From the NCBI RefSeq assembly GCF_009760405.1, contig NZ_WRPP01000005.1:1-64000 (forward strand): 64,000 nt of DNA, written 5' to 3'. Under the pieces are notes generated by a model. That model was given only the letters and a program-made list of their open reading frames with translations, ran no database searches and was not told the DNA's origin. Below, in pieces: positions 7,992 to 15,948 of this stretch. The DNA comes from Nocardia terrae. Its GTDB lineage: Bacteria > Actinomycetota > Actinomycetes > Mycobacteriales > Mycobacteriaceae. The translations under genes were made by a program, and so were the position numbers. How positions within the stretch are numbered: position 1 is the stretch's first letter; each line of letters opens with the position of its first letter.

Positions 7992-9376
7992 GCGGCCCGC
8001 CCCGCCCGAGCCCGCAGATCCAGCTCGATCTCTTCCAGGCTGCGCCCCTTGGTCTCCGGCACGTACCGCCGCACCAGCACGAACAGCACCACGCTGACCG
8101 CCGCGAAGATCCACGCCGAGTACGCCAGCCCCAGATGCTTCGGATCGCTCATGACCGGGAACAGGAAGGTGATGGCGAAGGTGGCCGCCCACAGCACCGT
8201 CGAGGCGGTGGCCGTGCCGATGCCGCGCACCTTCAGCGGGAAGATCTCCGCGATCATCACCCACACGACCGCGCCCCAGCCCAGTTCGTAACCGACCCAG
8301 TAGAGATTGAGCACGATCAGCGTGATGATGCCGGTCCCGGTGCCCTTGCCCATGGTCAGCACGGTCAGCCCGAGCAGGAACAGCGACAGCGCCATGATCA
8401 CATTGCCCAGCAGCAGCAACGGCTTTCGGCCCCACCGGTCCACCATCAGGAACACCCAGGCGGTGAAGATCAGTTTGACGGTGCCCATGATGGTCGAGGC
8501 GAACAGCGCGTTCTGGGTGCCGAAGCCCAACTGCTTGAACATGTCCGGCGCGTACAGGTTGACCGCGTTGGTGCCCGCGAACTGCTGTCCGATGGCGAGG
8601 ATGAGCGCCACCACCAGGGCGGGGCGCGCCCACTTGGTGGTCAGATCCCGCAGCCGCCCACGCTGTTCGCCGTCGATCCGGATGACATCGCGGATGCCCT
8701 CCAGTTCGCTGTCGGCGTCGTCGTCGCGGTGCGTCTGCTCCAGCACCAGCCGCGCTTCCTCCTCGCGGCCGGCCTTGACCAGCCAGCGCGGCGTCTCCGG
8801 CAGCGTGAACAGGCCGAAGAACAGGATCACCGCGGGCACCGCCGCGAGCCCGAACATCAACCGCCAGTTGCCCGCACCGCTCAGTGCCCAGTCGACGATG
8901 TAGGCGATGAGGATGCCGGACACGATCATCAACTGGTTCAGCGTGGACAGTGCCCCGCGCATCCGGGTGGGCGCGAGTTCGGACAGATACATCGGCACGG
9001 TCGCCGACGAGCAGCCGACCGCGACGCCGGTGATGAACCTGGCCACCACCAGGATCGGATAGCTCGGCGCGAAGGCGCAGGCGAGCACCGCGGCGGTGAA
9101 GATGACCGCCGCCACCATGATGGTGGGCCGGCGGCCGTACCGGTCGGCGAGGCGACCGGCCATCATCGCGCCGAACACCGCGCCCGCCGCCAGCGAGCCG
9201 CCGATCACGCCCTTGGCGAAAGAGTCCAGGTGCCAGGGCTTCACGATGAACAGCAGGACACCGGAGATGACGCCGAGGTCGTAGCCGAAGAGGATGCCGC
9301 CGAGCGCTCCGAAGAAGTAGAGGGAGGAGACGCTGATCCGCCGTCGCTGAGCGGGCGTCGTTGCCGACTGCTGCAT
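7988..9376 (-). CDS. MFS sugar porter
   Basis: Twelve-helix major facilitator of the sugar porter family, in the inner membrane. Diagnostic motifs are present: GRLADRYGRRP in loop 2-3, RFITGVAVGCSSA and YLSELAPTRMRGAL in the first half, PETPRWL before the central loop, and PETKGRSLEEIE after helix 12. The length of 462 residues is normal. The ATG at 9376 follows AAAGGAAGC; an upstream in-frame start at 9439 lacks such a site. As first gene of the operon with lactonase and epimerase it probably imports a hexuronate, aldarate or related sugar by proton symport. Confidence 0.92.
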   Translation of the reverse strand: MQQSATTPAQRRRISVSSLYFFGALGGILFGYDLGVISGVLLFIVKPWHLDSFAKGVIGGSLAAGAVFGAMMAGRLADRYGRRPTIMVAAVIFTAAVLACAFAPSYPILVVARFITGVAVGCSSATVPMYLSELAPTRMRGALSTLNQLMIVSGILIAYIVDWALSGAGNWRLMFGLAAVPAVILFFGLFTLPETPRWLVKAGREEEARLVLEQTHRDDDADSELEGIRDVIRIDGEQRGRLRDLTTKWARPALVVALILAIGQQFAGTNAVNLYAPDMFKQLGFGTQNALFASTIMGTVKLIFTAWVFLMVDRWGRKPLLLLGNVIMALSLFLLGLTVLTMGKGTGTGIITLIVLNLYWVGYELGWGAVVWVMIAEIFPLKVRGIGTATASTVLWAATFAITFLFPVMSDPKHLGLAYSAWIFAAVSVVLFVLVRRYVPETKGRSLEEIELDLRARAGRAA

Positions 9377-9475
9377 GGGTGATGCTTCCTTTACTACCAA
9401 TCGAGTGTGCCCAGGCTCACATGCTCGAAAGGCGAACACAATACAGATTCCGATGCTTGTTCGGCATCAGCTCAT

Positions 9476-9495
9476 GCGTTCACGGATGTGAACGC
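9476..9495. promoter_or_regulatory. Perfect 8-4-8 inverted repeat between udh and the porter operon
   Basis: The sequence GCGTTCAC-ggat-GTGAACGC is a perfect inverted repeat 100 bases upstream of the porter start and 41 bases beyond the udh stop. It has no T-run, so an operator for the local IclR or LysR regulator is at least as likely as a terminator for udh. Confidence 0.5.
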
Positions 9496-9535
9496 GCGGT
9501 GCCGAGAGATGTTGCCGCGCACGGCGTCCGGCGGG

Positions 9536-10339
9536 TCAGAGCGGGTTGGCTTGCCCCAGGGGAGTTTCCAGGAACGCGCCGCCGATGTACTCGGGCAGTT
9601 CACCCGGAGGCACCTGGTCGGCGAAGTATTCGGCGTCATCGTGGCTGACGTAGCCGATCTCCTGCGCCTCGCGCAGTGACACCACCGCCCGGGTATTCGC
9701 CGAGACGCCCCACATCACTCGATAGCCGGGAGTCTCGGTGGCCAGGCAGGCTTCGAGCAGGCGCGCGCAGTCGTCCGGCGACATCCACAGCGACAGTTGC
9801 CGCACGTCGGCGGGCTTCTCGAAGCAGCTGCCGATGCGCACGCAGGACACGTCCATGCCGAATCGCTCGTGGTAGAGGCTGCCGAGCGCCTCCAGCGTCG
9901 CCTTGCTCACGCCGTAGTAGGTGTCCGGTCGCGGGGTGCTCTCGCCGGGCAGCCCGTCCGCTCCGGCCTCGCCGACCTTGCGGTAGCCGACGGCATGATT
10001 GCTGGAGGCCAGCACGATTCGCGGCACCCCGGCCGCGCGGGCGGCCTCGAGCACGGTGTGGGTGCCGTCGATATTGACCGCGAGGATGCGCGACCACTCG
10101 TCCTCGCGGCTGAGGCCGCCGAGGTGGATGATCGCGTCGACATCGGCGCAGGCCGCGGCCATGATCTCCGGATCGGTGAGCGAACCGGTGACCGTCTCCA
10201 CCTGCTCGCCCGGGGCGGGCGGATCCAGCGGGGCGAGATCGAGCAGTCGCAGGATCCGATCCGGGCGGGCCAGGCGTGGGCGCATCAGCCGCCCGAGATT
10301 GCCCGCGGCTCCGGTGACGAGGACGCGTTGCAGCGACAT
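9536..10339 (-). CDS. udh: Uronate dehydrogenase
   Basis: NAD-dependent dehydrogenase that oxidises D-glucuronate or D-galacturonate at C1 to the aldarolactone (EC 1.1.1.203), an extended-SDR enzyme. The Rossmann loop TGAAGNLG is at residues 9-16, the ASSNHAVG strand holds the catalytic Ser, and Tyr142-Gly-Val-Ser-Lys146 is the catalytic pair. RIGSCFEKP followed by LSLWMSPDD is characteristic of uronate dehydrogenases. The 267-residue length matches characterised members. It lies between the IclR gene and the porter-lactonase operon and starts the pathway encoded by the surrounding genes. Confidence 0.9.
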   Translation of the reverse strand: MSLQRVLVTGAAGNLGRLMRPRLARPDRILRLLDLAPLDPPAPGEQVETVTGSLTDPEIMAAACADVDAIIHLGGLSREDEWSRILAVNIDGTHTVLEAARAAGVPRIVLASSNHAVGYRKVGEAGADGLPGESTPRPDTYYGVSKATLEALGSLYHERFGMDVSCVRIGSCFEKPADVRQLSLWMSPDDCARLLEACLATETPGYRVMWGVSANTRAVVSLREAQEIGYVSHDDAEYFADQVPPGELPEYIGGAFLETPLGQANPL

Positions 10340-10375
10340 GGGGTGAACTCCTTGTGCGAGGGAACAGGTTCGTGG

Positions 10376-11197
10376 TCAGCGGATTCCGGCCTGTCGCAGG
10401 CGTCGCGCCAGCACCGCGGCGGCGTCGCGCAGCACGGCTCCGACGCGGTGCTGTTCGGCCTCGGTGACCCGGTCGAGCGGCATCGAGCAGCTCAGCGCGT
10501 CCGTGGCGGGCAGGCGGTAGGGCACCGCGGCCGCCGCGCAGGCGACCCCGGCCGTGCCCTCCTCGTGCTCGGTGGCGTACCCGCGGTCGCGGATCACCGT
10601 GAGCTCGGAGAACAGGACCTCACGGCTGGTCACCGTGTGCTCGGTGCGGGCCGGAAGGCGCTCGGGCAGCAGGGCTTTCAGCTCGCCGTCGGACAGTTCG
10701 GCCAGCAGCGCCTTGCCCAGCGCGGTGGCGTGCGCGGGCAGGGTGCGCCCCACCCGCGAGATGAGGTGCTCGGAGCTGCGTGACTCCCGCGTCTCCAGAT
10801 ACACCACCTCGCCGCCGTGCAGGCGGGCGTAGTGCACGGTGAATCCGGTCTGCTCGCGCAGTTTTTCGAGGGTTTCGGTGGCGTACGGGATCGCCGGGTC
10901 GCGATCGAGGTAGGCGGTGCCGCAGACCAGTGCCCGCACGCCGAGGCGGAATCTGGTTCCGGTGTCGTCGGTTTCGATCCATCCGGCATCACGCAGGGTG
11001 CGCAGCAGTCCGTGCAGGCTCGATCGCGGGAATCCGGTGGCCTCGTGCATGTCCACCAGCGAGAGCCAGGCCGGCCGCGCCGCGAACACCTCCAGCACCG
11101 CGATCGCCCGGCGTGCCGACTTCACTCCGTTCGCCGTCTCGTCGGCCCGTCCCCGCGCTCTCTCGTCGGTCCGCCGCACGGCATCCGGACGCTGCAT
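10376..11197 (-). CDS. IclR family transcriptional regulator
   Basis: Winged-helix DNA-binding domain near residues 25-80 (SARRAIAVLEVFA, then FPRSSLHGLLRTLRDAGW), followed by the IclR effector domain with GRTLPAHATALGKALLAEL and, toward the C-terminus, IRDRGYATEHEEGTAGVACAAAAV. Such proteins usually bind small organic acids. It is divergent from the LysR gene and upstream of udh on the same strand, so it probably controls uronate use, and perhaps its own divergent promoter. The effector could be a pathway intermediate such as glucarate; this is inference. Confidence 0.92.
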   Translation of the reverse strand: MQRPDAVRRTDERARGRADETANGVKSARRAIAVLEVFAARPAWLSLVDMHEATGFPRSSLHGLLRTLRDAGWIETDDTGTRFRLGVRALVCGTAYLDRDPAIPYATETLEKLREQTGFTVHYARLHGGEVVYLETRESRSSEHLISRVGRTLPAHATALGKALLAELSDGELKALLPERLPARTEHTVTSREVLFSELTVIRDRGYATEHEEGTAGVACAAAAVPYRLPATDALSCSMPLDRVTEAEQHRVGAVLRDAAAVLARRLRQAGIR

Positions 11198-11221
11198 GAC
11201 ACTCCCTGAGATCTCCCGGCA

Positions 11222-11254
11222 TTCCGTCGATCGGATCGTTCTGGTTACGGAATT
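11222..11254. promoter_or_regulatory. Inverted repeat in the IclR/LysR intergenic region
   Basis: ATTCCGT (11222-11228) and ACGGAAT (11248-11254) form a 7-19-7 inverted repeat just upstream of the IclR start. The 214-base region between the two regulators is visibly less GC-rich than the flanking genes and also holds TTGGAC at 11334-11339, a possible LysR-gene promoter element. Confidence 0.4.
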
Positions 11255-11411
11255 CCGCCTGATTCCCGATCGTATTCAGATACATGAACTTTCGTCCGAT
11301 GCTTTCTGTGCATCGCTTGATGCTCAAACAATGTTGGACGGGTATCAGAGCGAGGCCCTAGCCTGCAGGGACAGGGATCCGCGAGACCGCGGGGCAGAGG
11401 AGTGCGCATCG

Positions 11412-12311
11412 ATGACCGACGACGACCGGCTCTCGGCCATGGTGTCCCTGGAGCAGGTGCGCGGATTCGTGGTCGTCGCCGAGGAGGGCAGCTTCCGCCG
11501 GGCCGCCGACCGGCTGCACATGACCCAGCCGCCGCTGAGCCGCCAGATCCAGAAGCTCGAACGCGATATCGGTGTGCTGCTGCTGGATCGGACCCAGCGG
11601 CAGGTGGAACTGACCCCGGCGGGCCAGGCCTTCCTCGTCGAGGCCCGGCGGCTGCTGGCCCTGGCCGAGGCGGCTCCGGCCACCGCGCGCCTGGTGGCGG
11701 GCGGGCACACCGGCACGGTGCGGATCGGTTTCACGGCTACGGCGGGTTTCGGTTTCCTGGGCGATTTCCTCAACCAGCTCTCGGTCGCACTGCCCGAGAT
11801 CGACCTGATCCTCAGTGAACTGGTCAGCAGCCTGCAGTTCGACGAATTATCCAGCGGGAAACTGGATCTGGCATTGGCGCGCCCGCCGTTCGATCGGCTC
11901 GCCTTCGACGGGCGGCCGGTGTATCGCGAGCCGCTGGTGCTGGCGGTGCCCGACGGGCATCGCCTGGCCACGGGCGGCCTGGTCGCCGTCCGCGAACTCG
12001 AGGGCGAGCGAATGCTCATGTACGCGCCCGGCCCGGCCCGCTACTTCGCCGACCTGACGCACCGGGTGCTTGCCGGGGTCTCCTACGACCCGGCCGACCG
12101 GGTGAGCCAGGCGCACACCATGCTCGCGCTGGTCGCGGCGGGCCGCGGGGTGGCGCTGGTGCCCGAGGCCGCGAGCCGGCTGCACCTCGACGGCGTCCGC
12201 TACCGGCCGCTGTCGGGGGTGAGCGAGCGCGCCGAACTGTACGCGGTCTGGCGGCGCGAACCGGCGAATCCGGCGCTGCGCCGCGTGATCGACCTCTTGG
12301 ATACCTGGTAA
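11412..12311 (+). CDS. LysR family transcriptional regulator
   Basis: LysR-type activator of 299 residues. The N-terminal helix-turn-helix spans roughly residues 12-70: FVVVAEEGSFRRAADRLHMTQPPLSRQIQKLE, then LTPAGQAFL. A periplasmic-binding-like effector domain follows, with IGFTATAGFGFL and GRGVALVPEA. GAGGAG precedes the ATG. It is the first gene of the plus-strand cluster, 13 bases before kdgD, so it is probably cotranscribed with, or directly activates, the aldarate catabolic genes. The effector is likely an aldarate; that is inferred from position. Confidence 0.92.
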   Translation: MTDDDRLSAMVSLEQVRGFVVVAEEGSFRRAADRLHMTQPPLSRQIQKLERDIGVLLLDRTQRQVELTPAGQAFLVEARRLLALAEAAPATARLVAGGHTGTVRIGFTATAGFGFLGDFLNQLSVALPEIDLILSELVSSLQFDELSSGKLDLALARPPFDRLAFDGRPVYREPLVLAVPDGHRLATGGLVAVRELEGERMLMYAPGPARYFADLTHRVLAGVSYDPADRVSQAHTMLALVAAGRGVALVPEAASRLHLDGVRYRPLSGVSERAELYAVWRREPANPALRRVIDLLDTW

Positions 12312-12324
12312 GGAGAACACCACC

Positions 12325-13254
12325 GTGCACCGCACACCCCTCGACACGATCGCACCGGCGGATCTGGGACCGGTCCTGGGCCGCGGCCTGCTGTCGTTCC
12401 CCGTCACCCACTTCGACGCCGAGCTCGCGTTCGACGAGGCCGCCTACCGCGAGCACATCGCCTGGCTGTCCCAATACGACGTGGCGGGGCTCTTCGCCGC
12501 GGGCGGCACCGGTGAGGGCTTCTCGCTGACCACCGCCGAGATCGATCGGGTGGTGCGCGCCGCGGTGGCCGAGACCGCCGGGCGGGTGCCGGTGCTGGCC
12601 CCCGCCACCGCCGGGACCGCGGTGGCCGTCGAGCAGGCGCGCAATGCCGAAGCAGCCGGGGCGCAGGGGATTCTGCTGCTGCCGCCGTACCTGACCGAGG
12701 CCGGGCCCGAGGGCCTGCTCGAGCATGTGGCGGCGGTGTGCGCGGCGACCTCGCTGGGCGTGATCTTCTACAGCCGCGCCAACGCCCGCGTCGATGATGT
12801 GACCGTGGCGCGGATGGCCGAACACTGCCCGAACCTGATCGGGTTCAAGGACGGCGTCGGCGACATCGAGACCATGACCCGCATCTACGCCCGCATGGGC
12901 GACCGGCTCACCTATATCGGCGGGCTGCCCACCGCGGAGACCTTCGCGCTGCCCTACACCGAAATGGGTGTCACCACTTACTCTTCGGCGATCTTCAACT
13001 TCGCGCCGGAGTTCGCGCTGGCCTTCTACAAGGCGGTGCGCGCGCACGACCGCGAGACGGTGTACACGCACCTGCGCAACTTCGTACTCCCCTACCTCGA
13101 TATTCGCGACCGCAAGCCGGGCTACGCGGTGTCGATCATCAAGGCGGGCCTGACCGCGGTGGGCCGCCCCTCGAGCCGGGTGCGACCGCCGCTGACCGAC
13201 CTGGACGCGGGCGAGCTGGCCGAGCTGACCGCGCTCGTGGAAAGGATTGCCTGA
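12325..13254 (+). CDS. kdgD: 5-dehydro-4-deoxyglucarate dehydratase
   Basis: Class I aldolase-fold (DapA/NAL superfamily) enzyme that dehydrates and decarboxylates 5-keto-4-deoxyglucarate to 2,5-dioxopentanoate (EC 4.2.1.41). GGTGEGFSL at residues 60-68 binds the carboxylate, Tyr149 lies in FYSRAN, and the Schiff-base Lys175 lies in GFKDGVGD. The 309-residue length and GLLSFPVT N-terminus match KdgD rather than DapA. The GTG start follows AAGGAG. It is flanked by the two enzymes expected before it in the pathway and by the semialdehyde dehydrogenase expected after it. Confidence 0.92.
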   Translation: MHRTPLDTIAPADLGPVLGRGLLSFPVTHFDAELAFDEAAYREHIAWLSQYDVAGLFAAGGTGEGFSLTTAEIDRVVRAAVAETAGRVPVLAPATAGTAVAVEQARNAEAAGAQGILLLPPYLTEAGPEGLLEHVAAVCAATSLGVIFYSRANARVDDVTVARMAEHCPNLIGFKDGVGDIETMTRIYARMGDRLTYIGGLPTAETFALPYTEMGVTTYSSAIFNFAPEFALAFYKAVRAHDRETVYTHLRNFVLPYLDIRDRKPGYAVSIIKAGLTAVGRPSSRVRPPLTDLDAGELAELTALVERIA

Positions 13255-13255
13255 C

Positions 13256-14389
13256 ATGGCCTCTCCCGCCGTACTGGACCGCGTGACCGCGGTGAAGATC
13301 TCCTCGGTGACGCTGCCGCTGCCGGGCGGCATCAGCGATGCGAAGGTGCTCACCGGACGACAGCGGCCGATGACCGAAGTGGCCGTGCTGTTCGCCGAGA
13401 TCACCACGGCTGCGGGGTTCGAGGGCCTCGGCATCAGCTACTCCAAGCGCGCGGGCGGCCCCGGCCAGTTCGCGCACGCCGAGGAGATCGCGCCGCTGCT
13501 GCTGGGCGAGGATCCCAGCGATATCGCCCGGCTCTGGGACAAGCTGATGTGGGCGGGCGCGTCGGTGGGCCGCAGCGGGCTCGCGGTGCAGGCGATCGCC
13601 GCCTTCGATGTCGCGCTCTGGGATCTCAAGGCCAAGCGCGCGGGGCTGCCGCTGGCCAAACTGCTGGGCGCGCACCGGGATTCGGTGCGCTGCTACAACA
13701 CCTCCGGCGGATTCCTGCACTCTCCGATCGAGGAGGTGCTCGAGCGGGCCACCGAGTCCCTGTCCTCCGGGATCGGCGGCATCAAGATCAAGGTGGGCCA
13801 TCCGGACCACGCCGTGGACCTCGCGCGGGTCACCGCGGTCCGCGAGAAGATCGGCGACCGGGTGCCGCTCATGGTCGACGCCAACCAGCAGTGGGACCGC
13901 CCGACCGCGCAACGCATGTGCCGCGCCTTCGAGCCGTTGAACCTGACCTGGATCGAAGAGCCTTTGGACGCTTACGATTTCGCCGGGCACGCGGCCCTCG
14001 CGAGAACCTTCGACACCCCGATCGCCACCGGCGAGATGCTGGCCAGCGTCGCCGAACACACCGAATTGATCAGGGCCGGTGTCGATATCGTCCAGCCCGA
14101 CGCCCCGCGCGTCGGCGGCATCACCCGATTCCTCGACATCATGAACCACGCCGCCCGCGAACAACTCCAGCTGGCACCGCATTTCGTCATGGAGGTCCAC
14201 CTCCACCTCGCGGCGGCCTACCCCCTCGAACCCTGGGTCGAACACTTCGAATGGTTCGATCCGCTCTTCAACGAACGCCTCGACATCCGAGACGGCCGCA
14301 TGCACCTTTCCGGCCGCCCCGGCCTCGGCGTCACCCTCAGCGACCAGGCCCGAGCCTGGACCGTCGCCGAGCACGAGGTCCGGGCATGA
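13256..14389 (+). CDS. L-talarate/galactarate dehydratase (enolase superfamily)
   Basis: Mandelate-racemase-group enolase that dehydrates galactarate (and L-talarate) to 5-keto-4-deoxyglucarate. The text follows the Salmonella TalrD/GalrD enzyme closely as I recall it: SDAKVLTGRQ, ISYSKRAGG, WAGASVGRSG, and the catalytic Lys177-x-Lys179 in IKIKVG. Metal ligands are Asp208 (DANQQWD), Glu234 (IEEP) and Glu260 (TGEM), with His309 in APHF. The ATG follows AAAGGA one base after the kdgD stop. Uronate dehydrogenase turns galacturonate into galactarate, so this enzyme gives the locus a galacturonate branch. Confidence 0.9.
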   Translation: MASPAVLDRVTAVKISSVTLPLPGGISDAKVLTGRQRPMTEVAVLFAEITTAAGFEGLGISYSKRAGGPGQFAHAEEIAPLLLGEDPSDIARLWDKLMWAGASVGRSGLAVQAIAAFDVALWDLKAKRAGLPLAKLLGAHRDSVRCYNTSGGFLHSPIEEVLERATESLSSGIGGIKIKVGHPDHAVDLARVTAVREKIGDRVPLMVDANQQWDRPTAQRMCRAFEPLNLTWIEEPLDAYDFAGHAALARTFDTPIATGEMLASVAEHTELIRAGVDIVQPDAPRVGGITRFLDIMNHAAREQLQLAPHFVMEVHLHLAAAYPLEPWVEHFEWFDPLFNERLDIRDGRMHLSGRPGLGVTLSDQARAWTVAEHEVRA

Positions 14390-14454
14390 ACGGAATCGTG
14401 TTCGAGTGCAAGCTGTTTCGACTTCCCAACGACGAGTACCGGAGGACCTGGTGA
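14386..14454 (+). CDS. Possible 22-codon coupling ORF
   Basis: An ATG overlaps the stop of the talarate/galactarate dehydratase gene (ATGA). The reading frame of 22 codons ends at a TGA that overlaps the GTG start of the following dehydrogenase (GTGA). The frame therefore bridges the 61-base gap between the two genes with 4-base overlaps at both ends. This would allow translational coupling across the gap, although the downstream gene also has its own GGAGG at 14441-14445. The peptide resembles nothing I know and may be without function. Confidence 0.35.
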   Translation: MNGIVFECKLFRLPNDEYRRTW

Positions 14455-15911
14455 TCGCGGATACGCCGCTCGAACGGATCGATGAGATTGTCGCGGCGGC
14501 GGTGCGGGCCGCCGAGGCGCTGGCCGAGACCACGCCCGCACAGCGGGCCGGGTGGCTGGAGGCCACGGCGGAGAGGATCGAGCGGGCCGGAGATGAGCTG
14601 GTCGCGCTGGCTGCCCGGGAGACCCACCTGCCCGAACAGCCGCGGTTGCGAGGAGAGTTGGCGCGCACCGTATTTCAGCTGCGACTGTTCGCCGAGGTGC
14701 TCGCCGACGGTGAATTCCTGCGTGCCACCATCGATCACGCCGATCCGAGCTGGCCGATGGGGCCACGCCCCGATATTCGGCGCAGTGTGGTGCCGATGGG
14801 GCCGGTGCTGGTGTTCACGGCGAGCAATTTCCCCCTCGCTCTCAGCGTGGCCGGGCACGACACCGCGGCGGCACTCGCGGCCGGATGCCCGGTGATCGTG
14901 AAGGCGCACCCGGGGCATCCGGAATTGTCCGCGCGCACACGCGACGTGCTCGTGAGCGCATTGGCCGAGGCGGGTGCGCCGGAAGGCACGTTCGAGATCA
15001 TCTACGGCGTCGAGGCCGGGACGACGGCGTTGCGGCATCCCGATATTCGGGCCGCCGCGTTCACCGGGTCGGTGCCCGGCGGGCGGGCGCTGTTCGACAT
15101 CGCCAATGCGCGGCCACGGCCGATTCCGTTCTACGGTGAGCTCGGCAGTCTGAATCCGGTGGTGGTGACGGCGGGTGCGGTCGAGGCGCGCGGCGAGCAG
15201 ATCGCGCAGGGGTTCGCCGGGTCGTTCACGCTCGGGGCGGGACAGTTCTGCACCAAGCCGGGGCTCTTGCTGCTGCCGGTCGGCCACGGACTCGAACAGC
15301 AGCTGGTGAATGCCGTTGCGGCGGTGCCCGAACAGCGGATGCTCAACGACCGGATCGCGGCCGGCTACCGCACGGGTGTGTCGGTCCTGCGCGAGCAGGC
15401 GGGGATCACGCGGCTGGTCTCACCGGACGCGGACCCCGCCGACACCGGCTTCCGTCCGACACTGCTGTCGGTGCGCGCCCGCGACTTCCTCGGCGACCGT
15501 GAGGTTCTGGACCGCGAATGCTTCGGCCCCGCCTCGGTGATCATCGAATACGACGGCGAGGACGAACTGCGCGCCGTGCTCGAGGGACTCGAGCCCGGAC
15601 TCACCGCCACCGTGCACGCGGAGGAGTCCGAGTACGAGCAGGTGCGGACCCTGCTGCCGCTGCTGACCCGGCTGGCCGGGCGGCTGCTGTGGAACGGCTG
15701 GCCGACCGGCATCACGCTGTCGTGGGCGCAGCAGCACGGCGGACCGTATCCGGCCACCACCGCACCGCAATTCACCTCCATGGGCGCGGCCGCCATCGAA
15801 CGCTTCCTGCGCCCGGTCGCGTGGCAGGACTTCCCCGACGCTCTGCTGCCCGCCGCCTTGCGGGAGGCCAATCCGTGGCAGCTGCCCCGGCGCGTCGACG
15901 GCAAGCGCTGA
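14451..15911 (+). CDS. 2,5-dioxopentanoate (ketoglutarate semialdehyde) dehydrogenase
   Basis: NAD(P)-dependent aldehyde dehydrogenase oxidising 2,5-dioxopentanoate to 2-oxoglutarate (EC 1.2.1.26), the last pathway step. ALDH motifs are FTASNFPLALS with the catalytic Asn, AFTGSVPGGRALF, YGELGSLNPV with the general-base Glu, and the nucleophilic Cys in GAGQFCTKPG. This Cys context is typical of the KGSADH branch. GGAGG lies five bases before the GTG at 14451, giving 486 residues. A longer in-frame reading from 14406 has no such site. Substrate assignment combines the family branch with the neighbouring kdgD. Confidence 0.88.
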   Translation: MIADTPLERIDEIVAAAVRAAEALAETTPAQRAGWLEATAERIERAGDELVALAARETHLPEQPRLRGELARTVFQLRLFAEVLADGEFLRATIDHADPSWPMGPRPDIRRSVVPMGPVLVFTASNFPLALSVAGHDTAAALAAGCPVIVKAHPGHPELSARTRDVLVSALAEAGAPEGTFEIIYGVEAGTTALRHPDIRAAAFTGSVPGGRALFDIANARPRPIPFYGELGSLNPVVVTAGAVEARGEQIAQGFAGSFTLGAGQFCTKPGLLLLPVGHGLEQQLVNAVAAVPEQRMLNDRIAAGYRTGVSVLREQAGITRLVSPDADPADTGFRPTLLSVRARDFLGDREVLDRECFGPASVIIEYDGEDELRAVLEGLEPGLTATVHAEESEYEQVRTLLPLLTRLAGRLLWNGWPTGITLSWAQQHGGPYPATTAPQFTSMGAAAIERFLRPVAWQDFPDALLPAALREANPWQLPRRVDGKR

Positions 15912-15948
15912 CACCCTGATCCCGGCAATCCGACAGGAATCCGAAGGT

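Noticed and set aside
11345..12019. Minus-strand frame opposite the LysR gene
   Set aside because: Ser/Arg-rich antisense shadow; the plus strand encodes a full LysR protein.
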